Source of the DNA: Acinetobacter sp.
Lineage (GTDB): Bacteria; Pseudomonadota; Gammaproteobacteria; Pseudomonadales; Moraxellaceae
Length of the DNA: 11,223 nt
Direction of reading: 5' to 3'
Assembly (NCBI GenBank): GCA_008017255.1
Contig: SSHD01000151.1
Span: 1-11,223 of the forward strand
Shown: positions 6,822-11,223 of the stretch, piece by piece
Numbering within the stretch: the first letter of the stretch is position 1
How the letters are laid out: each line of letters opens with the position of its first letter
Notes under the pieces: generated by a model
The model's database searches: none
Seen by the model: the letters and a program-made list of their open reading frames with translations, nothing else
What the model was told of the DNA's origin: nothing
Made by a program: the position numbers and the translations under genes

Positions 6822-7676
6822 ATGTATTTAGAATTTACCAAAATGCATGGTTTGGGTAATGACTTTATGGTCGTAGACCTGATTACCCAACGTGCTTATT
6901 TGGACACGGTCACCATTCAGCGTTTGGCAGATCGGCACTTTGGTGTTGGTTTCGACCAACTTTTATTGGTTGAACCACCTGAAGACCCAAGTGCAGATTT
7001 TAAATATCGTATTTTTAATGCCGATGGCTCAGAAGTAGAGCAGTGTGGCAATGGCGTGCGTTGTTTTGCGCGTTTTGTGCATGAACGTCAACTCACCACC
7101 AAAACTAAAATTCGCGTACAAACCAAAGCAGGCATAGTTGAACCTGAATTGGGTGCCAATGGTTGGGTGCGGGTTAATATGGGACCGCCGAAGTTTTTAC
7201 CTGAACAAATTCCGTTTGTGACCGAAGAACATGAAGATATTGAAGGTTTATATGCTTTGGCCTTAGCCAATGATAAAACCCTGAATATTGATGTGGTCAA
7301 TATGGGTAACCCACATGCAGTGACTATAGTGCCTGATGTACTCACCGCTGATGTTGCAGGCATAGGCCCGCAAGTAGAGTCGCATGTACGCTTTCCTGAA
7401 CGGGTTAATGCTGGTTTTATGCAAATTTTGGATGAAAAACATGTGCGTTTACGCGTATTTGAACGTGGTGTCGGTGAAACTTTAGCCTGTGGTACAGGGG
7501 CATGTGCTGCGGCTGTGAGTGGTATGCGTCGTGGTTTGCTTGCCAATGAAGTTGAGGTTCAACTGGCGGGTGGTAAGTTACATATTGCTTGGCGTGAGGG
7601 CGATGTAGTGTGGATGACGGGTCCAACCACGCATGTGTATGATGCACGGTTAGATTTAAGGTATTTTCAAGGTTAG
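6822..7676 (+). CDS. dapF: Diaminopimelate epimerase DapF
   Basis: DapF is a cofactor-independent cytoplasmic epimerase that converts LL-diaminopimelate to meso-diaminopimelate, which is used by LysA and by MurE for peptidoglycan cross-linking. The 284 residues agree with the family (274 in E. coli). The N-terminal half starts with the signature MHGLGNDF (8-15) and carries the first catalytic cysteine, Cys75, in CGNGVRCF. The second half carries [14 protein letters not shown] and the second catalytic cysteine, Cys223, in ACGTGA. The two cysteines act as the acid/base pair. The Shine-Dalgarno AGGAG overlaps the lysA stop codon and lies nine bases before the ATG, consistent with coupled translation of lysA and dapF. 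A strong terminator follows within ten bases of the stop, so this is probably the last gene of the transcript. Confidence 0.97.
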   Translation: MYLEFTKMHGLGNDFMVVDLITQRAYLDTVTIQRLADRHFGVGFDQLLLVEPPEDPSADFKYRIFNADGSEVEQCGNGVRCFARFVHERQLTTKTKIRVQTKAGIVEPELGANGWVRVNMGPPKFLPEQIPFVTEEHEDIEGLYALALANDKTLNIDVVNMGNPHAVTIVPDVLTADVAGIGPQVESHVRFPERVNAGFMQILDEKHVRLRVFERGVGETLACGTGACAAAVSGMRRGLLANEVEVQLAGGKLHIAWREGDVVWMTGPTTHVYDARLDLRYFQG

Positions 7677-7683
7677 ATTGTTC

Positions 7684-7716
7684 AAAAACATCACCATAAG
7701 GTGATGTTTTTATTTT
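7684..7716 (+). terminator. Intrinsic terminator after dapF
   Basis: AAAAACATCACC (7684-7695) and GGTGATGTTTTT (7700-7711) form a perfect 12-bp stem with an ATAA loop; further T follow to 7716. It starts seven bases after the dapF stop and should end the lptM-lysA-dapF transcript. The GNAT gene downstream would then need its own promoter. Confidence 0.9.
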
Positions 7717-7756
7717 AAAAATAATAATGTTAGCTTTTTGAATAAGAGAAATATTT

Positions 7757-8347
7757 ATGATGTTTGATCAAGCAGTAACTCTAAAAATGAATGGAATTCG
7801 TTTAGAGCGATTGGATTTTAGCCATGAAGCAGGCTTACAGGTAGCATGTCAAGATGGTGAGTTATGGAAATTACGGGTGACTTCAGCACCACATTTTTCA
7901 GACGTAAAAGAATATATTGAATTAGCACTACAACAAAAAGAAAAAGCAGAGCGTTTTGCTTTTGCCGTGATTGATGATGTGAACAATAAAATATTAGGAA
8001 CGACGAGTTATCATGATATTTTGCCTAATGTAAAACGATTGGAAGTTGGATATACATGGTATGCCAAGTGTGCGCAAAGAACACATGTGAATACAACATG
8101 CAAATTTTTGATGTTGCAGCATGCCTTTGAATCTTTAGATGCAAATGTTGTAGGGTTGAGAACAGACTGCCTAAACTTTAATAGTCAACGTGCTATTGAG
8201 CGTTTAGGGGCAAAAAAAGATGGTGTCATTCGTGGGCACGTCTTAAGGAAAGATGGCACAATTCGGGACACGGTAATGTATAGCATTTTACAAAGTGAAT
8301 GGATAAATATACGAGCCCATCTATTGCATTTATTGGATCGTGAATAA
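7757..8347 (+). CDS. GNAT family N-acetyltransferase (RimJ/RimL-like)
   Basis: A 196-residue acetyl-CoA-dependent acetyltransferase of the GNAT superfamily, closest in layout to the RimJ/RimL (Acetyltransf_3) branch. Strand beta-4 and the acetyl-CoA loop are seen at about 95-115 (LEVGYTWYAKCAQRTHVN). The usual R/Q-x-x-G-x-G/A loop is replaced by QRTHVN, a form I recall from a subset of this branch. The C-terminal half has the typical DCLNFNSQRAIERLGA segment, followed by RKDGTIRDTVMYS, as in enzymes acetylating protein N-termini or small amines. The substrate cannot be predicted. Either of two adjacent ATG codons (7757, 7760) may be used; a weak AGAGA precedes them. The gene lies behind the dapF terminator, only 29 bp before xerC, so it probably shares a transcript with xerC. 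Its place between dapF and xerC, and its somewhat A+T-richer text, suggest an accessory insertion. Confidence 0.85.
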   Translation: MMFDQAVTLKMNGIRLERLDFSHEAGLQVACQDGELWKLRVTSAPHFSDVKEYIELALQQKEKAERFAFAVIDDVNNKILGTTSYHDILPNVKRLEVGYTWYAKCAQRTHVNTTCKFLMLQHAFESLDANVVGLRTDCLNFNSQRAIERLGAKKDGVIRGHVLRKDGTIRDTVMYSILQSEWINIRAHLLHLLDRE

Positions 8348-8376
8348 GGCAATAGTTCAATATACAAGGAGAGCAA

Positions 8377-9291
8377 ATGGAAACACCTGTACAACTGCTT
8401 TCCATGTGGTTAAAAGAACGCATTATTCAAAATCAGTCTGAACATACCATTGCGGCTTATCAACGTGATCTCACTGATTTTTTAAATTTTTGCGAACAAA
8501 AACAACTACAATTGGTAGATGTTGAAGCTTCTGACTTACGTGAATATTTAGCTGAACGCGTAGAGCGAGATCGGCTCAGTTCTAGCAGTTTGCAGCGGCA
8601 TTTAACCTCGATTCGTCAATTTATGAAATGGGCAGCGCAGGGCAACTATTTACAACAAAACCCATCGGCAGACTTAAAATTAAAACGTCAAACACGACCT
8701 TTACCAGGCATGATTGATATTGAAAGCATCAATCAAATACTCGATCAAGCCGCGCCTGAAAAACCAACAGAACAACAATTGTGGCTGCGTGATAAAGCCA
8801 TGTTAGAACTGTTATATTCAAGTGGTTTGCGCTTAGCGGAATTACAAGGTTTAACTATTAAAGATATTGATTTTAATCGAAAATTATTAAGGATTACGGG
8901 TAAGGGGAATAAAACACGAGTTGTGCCATTTGGTACTAAAGCACAGCACAGTTTAGTGGAGTGGCTCAACATTTATCGACTTTGGCAGGGTGAATTGACT
9001 GCCGATTGTGCTGTATTTATTTCGCAACGTGGTCATGCACTCACCGCTCGGCAAATTGAAAATCGCGTCAAATTTCAGGCACAACGCGCAGCGGTCAATG
9101 TCGATTTGCATCCACATTTATTACGCCATTGTTTTGCCAGTCACATGCTGTCGAACAGCGGCGATTTACGTTCAGTACAAGAAATGCTCGGACATAGTCA
9201 TTTATCGACTACGCAAATTTACACCCATGTCGACTTCGATCAATTGGCAAGTGTTTACGATCAAGCACATCCAAGAGCGCATAAAGGCTGA
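8377..9291 (+). CDS. xerC: Site-specific tyrosine recombinase XerC
   Basis: XerC works with XerD at the dif site, under FtsK control, to resolve chromosome dimers before cell division, and it also resolves multimers of some plasmids. The 304 residues match the family (298 in E. coli). The N-terminal SAM-like core-binding domain (about 1-95) is followed by the catalytic domain with the complete active set: Arg152 (SSGLRLAEL), Lys176 (TGKGNK), His247 and Arg250 (HPHLLRH), His273 (LGHSHLS) and the nucleophile Tyr282 (TQIYTHVD). A strong AAGGAGAG lies just before the ATG at 8377. XerC rather than XerD is favoured because xerC follows dapF in many gammaproteobacteria, including E. coli. It is 29 bp downstream of the GNAT gene and probably co-transcribed with it. 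No clear terminator is seen after the stop. Confidence 0.93.
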   Translation: METPVQLLSMWLKERIIQNQSEHTIAAYQRDLTDFLNFCEQKQLQLVDVEASDLREYLAERVERDRLSSSSLQRHLTSIRQFMKWAAQGNYLQQNPSADLKLKRQTRPLPGMIDIESINQILDQAAPEKPTEQQLWLRDKAMLELLYSSGLRLAELQGLTIKDIDFNRKLLRITGKGNKTRVVPFGTKAQHSLVEWLNIYRLWQGELTADCAVFISQRGHALTARQIENRVKFQAQRAAVNVDLHPHLLRHCFASHMLSNSGDLRSVQEMLGHSHLSTTQIYTHVDFDQLASVYDQAHPRAHKG

Positions 9292-9473
9292 AGTTCGATA
9301 TATTATGTTGCAAAATTGACCGTTTAATCGACGATCGTTTTCTAAACTTAGCTGCTAGGGTGTGTTGAGTAGGCATTATTACTTTTTTGCCACATTTTTT
9401 GCAAAATTTGCGCTACATTAAAAAAGACAGGCCATAATGATTTATTTGGTTTGTATTGTTGATGTGTATAAAT

Positions 9474-9501
9474 TTGACTATATGTTTGAATTTTATAAAA
9501 T
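9474..9501 (+). promoter_or_regulatory. Possible promoter of etfBA
   Basis: TTGACT (9474-9479) is five of six to the -35 box and TAAAAT (9496-9501) five of six to the -10 box, with a 16-bp spacer. Transcription would start near 9508, leaving a leader of about 215 nt before etfB. The surrounding A+T richness makes chance -10 matches common, and TTGACC at 9618-9623 is a second -35 candidate without a well-spaced -10 box. Confidence 0.3.
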
Positions 9502-9670
9502 ATTATAAAAATAAAGATTTAAAAATGCACGAAGAAAATCGTATAGCACTTACTCAAATTAAAATTGCATGAACTGAGTATTTCATATTTTTTTAAGCAT
9601 GGATTGGCAATTGTGACTTGACCGAAATGCCCAATACATTGCAAGATATAGCACCTAAAAAGTTTCAATC

Positions 9671-9689
9671 GAAGAGTTATACGCTCTTC
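9671..9689 (+). other. Hairpin in the etfB leader
   Basis: GAAGAG (9671-9676) pairs with CTCTTC (9684-9689) around a 7-nt loop, ending about 25 nt before the etfB ribosome binding site. No U tract follows, so it is not a terminator. It could stabilise the mRNA or affect translation, or be chance. Confidence 0.3.
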
Positions 9690-9723
9690 ACTCATTTACT
9701 TGCTAAGAACAGCCGAGGATTAC

Positions 9724-10473
9724 ATGAAGGCTCTTGTCGCTGTAAAACGTGTGGTGGATGCCAACGTTAAAGTTCGTGTTAAGCCGGACAACACTGGGGT
9801 TGACCTTACTAACGTTAAGATGTCAATCAACCCATTCTGTGAAATCGCAGTTGAAGAAGCGGTTCGCTTAAAAGAAAAAGGCACGATTTCTGAAATCGTT
9901 GTGGTTTCTGTGGGTTCTAAAGATGCGCAAGAACAAATTCGTTCTGCAATGGCTTTAGGTGCTGACCGTGGTATTTTAGTTGAAACTGCTGATGAAGTTG
10001 GTGCTTTAGAAGTTGCCAAAATCTTAAAAGGCGTTGTAGATGCTGAAAAACCAGAACTTATTCTTCTTGGTAAACAAGCAATTGATGACGACTCTAACCA
10101 AGTAGGTCAAATGCTTGGTGCTTTACTTGGCGCTGGTCAAGGTACTTTCGCATCTGAAGTGAAAGTAGACGGCGGTAAAGTACAAGTAACGCGTGAAATT
10201 GACGGTGGTTTACAAACTGTTGAGTTGGGTCTTCCTGCGCTTATCACCACAGATTTACGTTTGAACGAGCCACGTTATGCAGCTCTTCCAAACATTATGA
10301 AAGCACGTAAAAAGCCGCTTGATGTTAAATCACCTGCTGATTATGGCGTTGCAACGGGTACTAAACTTAAAACCATTAAAGTTGAAGCACCTGCTGAACG
10401 TAAAGCTGGCGTACAAGTGAAGTCTGTAGACGAGCTTGTAGAAAAATTGAAAAATGAAGCGAAAGTGATCTAA
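9724..10473 (+). CDS. etfB: Electron transfer flavoprotein beta subunit
   Basis: EtfB pairs with EtfA in a cytoplasmic heterodimer that accepts electrons from acyl-CoA and other flavin dehydrogenases and passes them to ETF-ubiquinone oxidoreductase. The 249 residues match the family. The N-terminus [20 protein letters not shown] is characteristic. [13 protein letters not shown] (116-128) is the AMP-binding region, and the EtfB signature [20 protein letters not shown] is at 180-199. ATG 9724 is chosen over an in-frame TTG at 9700 because the family starts at MKAL and GAGGA (9715-9719) lies four bases before it. Codon use is that of a highly expressed gene, with many GGT, GAA and CGT codons. 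etfA follows after 12 bp, giving the standard etfBA operon. Confidence 0.97.
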   Translation: MKALVAVKRVVDANVKVRVKPDNTGVDLTNVKMSINPFCEIAVEEAVRLKEKGTISEIVVVSVGSKDAQEQIRSAMALGADRGILVETADEVGALEVAKILKGVVDAEKPELILLGKQAIDDDSNQVGQMLGALLGAGQGTFASEVKVDGGKVQVTREIDGGLQTVELGLPALITTDLRLNEPRYAALPNIMKARKKPLDVKSPADYGVATGTKLKTIKVEAPAERKAGVQVKSVDELVEKLKNEAKVI

Positions 10474-10485
10474 GGGAGTAAAATC

Positions 10486-11223
10486 ATGAGTATTTTAGTT
10501 ATCGCAGATCACAACAACCAGGCTTTGAATGGTGCAACTTTAAACGTTGTTGCAGCCGCTCAAAAAATTGGTGGTGATATTACTGTATTAGTAGCAGGTT
10601 CTGGCGCTCAAGCAGTTGCAGATGCTGCTGCTAAAATTGCAGGTGTAAGCAAAGTTGTACTTGCTGACAATGCAGCTTATGCGCACCAATTGGCTGAAAA
10701 CGTTGCTGCTTTAGTGGCTGATGTGGCTCAAGGTGGTTACAAATACGTATTGGCTGCATCTACAACTACGGGTAAAAACATTTTGCCACGCGTTGCAGCA
10801 TTGCTTGATGTTAGTATGATTTCAGACATTATTGCTGTTGAATCTGCAAATACGTTTAAGCGTCCTATTTATGCAGGTAACGCGATCGCAACTGTTCAAT
10901 CTGACGAAGCAATCATCGTTGGTACCGTTCGTGGCACAGCATTCGATGCTGTTGCTGCAGAAGGTGGTTCTGCTGCGGTTGAAGCGCTAAGCGATGCAAA
11001 AGATGCTGGTATTTCTAAGTTTGTAAGCGAAGAAATCGTGAAACTTGATCGTCCAGAACTCACTGCTGCACGCATTGTAGTTTCGGGTGGTCGTGGTGTA
11101 GGTTCTGGTGAAAACTATCACAAAGTACTTGACCCATTAGCCGACAAACTTGGCGCTGCTCAAGGTGCTTCACGTGCTGCGGTAGATGCTGGTTTCGTAC
11201 CAAACGACTTCCAAGTTGGTCAA
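10486..11223 (+). CDS. etfA: Electron transfer flavoprotein alpha subunit, partial (C-terminus off the window)
   Basis: The first 246 codons of etfA are present; the family has about 310. EtfA carries the FAD of the ETF heterodimer. The N-terminal domain starts MSILVIADHNNQALNGATLN and includes the AASTTTGKNILPRVAALLDV segment. The C-terminal FAD-binding domain begins at about residue 195, with SGGRGVGSGENY at 200-211 and SRAAVDAGFVPNDFQVGQ at 229-246, the stretch that contacts the flavin and runs straight into the window edge. GGGAG (10474-10478) lies seven bases before the ATG, directly after the etfB stop codon. No defect is visible in the part shown. Confidence 0.97.
   Translation, partial: MSILVIADHNNQALNGATLNVVAAAQKIGGDITVLVAGSGAQAVADAAAKIAGVSKVVLADNAAYAHQLAENVAALVADVAQGGYKYVLAASTTTGKNILPRVAALLDVSMISDIIAVESANTFKRPIYAGNAIATVQSDEAIIVGTVRGTAFDAVAAEGGSAAVEALSDAKDAGISKFVSEEIVKLDRPELTAARIVVSGGRGVGSGENYHKVLDPLADKLGAAQGASRAAVDAGFVPNDFQVGQ

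Larger units (their letters stand above)
9292..9723. other. Gene-free leader between xerC and etfB
   Basis: About 430 bp with no convincing gene. It is very A+T-rich around 9480-9525, where TTATAAAA occurs twice (9493-9500 and 9503-9510). A possible promoter lies at 9474-9501 and a hairpin at 9671-9689. A 15-codon frame starting at ATG 9525 (MHEENRIALTQIKIA) has no good ribosome binding site. No obvious terminator for xerC is seen. Confidence 0.6.

Noticed and set aside
7088..7647. Long minus-strand frames opposite dapF (up to 152 codons)
   Set aside because: dapF is intact with all its motifs. The opposite frames have no ribosome binding sites or recognisable domains and follow from its codon bias.
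8377..9291. The tyrosine recombinase as an integrase of a mobile element
   Set aside because: Its length, its motifs and its place after dapF fit chromosomal XerC. No attachment-site repeats, tRNA or phage genes are nearby.
9525..9572. A 15-codon frame in the etfB leader as a leader peptide
   Set aside because: There is no good Shine-Dalgarno, no run of one regulatory amino acid, and no terminator/antiterminator pair after it.

Overview
The window reads as a chromosomal segment from an Acinetobacter-like gammaproteobacterium (Moraxellaceae). The genes are A+T-leaning with very A+T-rich spacers. The etfB and etfA products, the FadL-type porin start and the Tim44-domain protein resemble what I recall of Acinetobacter proteins, and the order lptM-lysA-dapF-(GNAT)-xerC is a gammaproteobacterial arrangement. 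No insertion sequence, CRISPR array, rRNA or tRNA is visible.

Left part (1-3570, genes on the minus strand): the 5' end of a FadL-type outer-membrane protein gene (cut by the window edge) with a good extended -10 promoter; a spacer of about 700 bp with two orphan hairpins, one of them terminator-like; a Tim44-domain membrane protein gene broken by a one-base frameshift in a run of ten A (10 T on the + strand at 1621-1630); and intact radA (DNA repair and branch-migration ATPase) with its own promoter.

Middle part (3571-9291, plus strand): cycA (D-serine/D-alanine/glycine:H+ symporter) ending in a strong terminator; then a likely operon of lptM (small outer-membrane lipoprotein), lysA and dapF (last steps of the diaminopimelate/lysine pathway), closed by a 12-bp-stem terminator. 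A GNAT acetyltransferase gene follows, and then xerC, the chromosome-dimer-resolving tyrosine recombinase. DapF makes meso-DAP, which LysA decarboxylates to lysine or which enters peptidoglycan. CycA imports D-alanine and glycine, and LptM helps the LPS exporter mature, so this block is largely envelope-related housekeeping.

Right part (9292-11223, plus strand): a gene-free leader of about 430 bp, then etfB and the first 246 codons of etfA, the two subunits of electron transfer flavoprotein.

I did not find an undescribed multi-gene system. The points most worth a second look are the poly-A frameshift in the Tim44-domain gene, the orphan terminator in the left spacer (possible small RNA), the GNAT gene isolated behind a terminator, and the long etfB leader.
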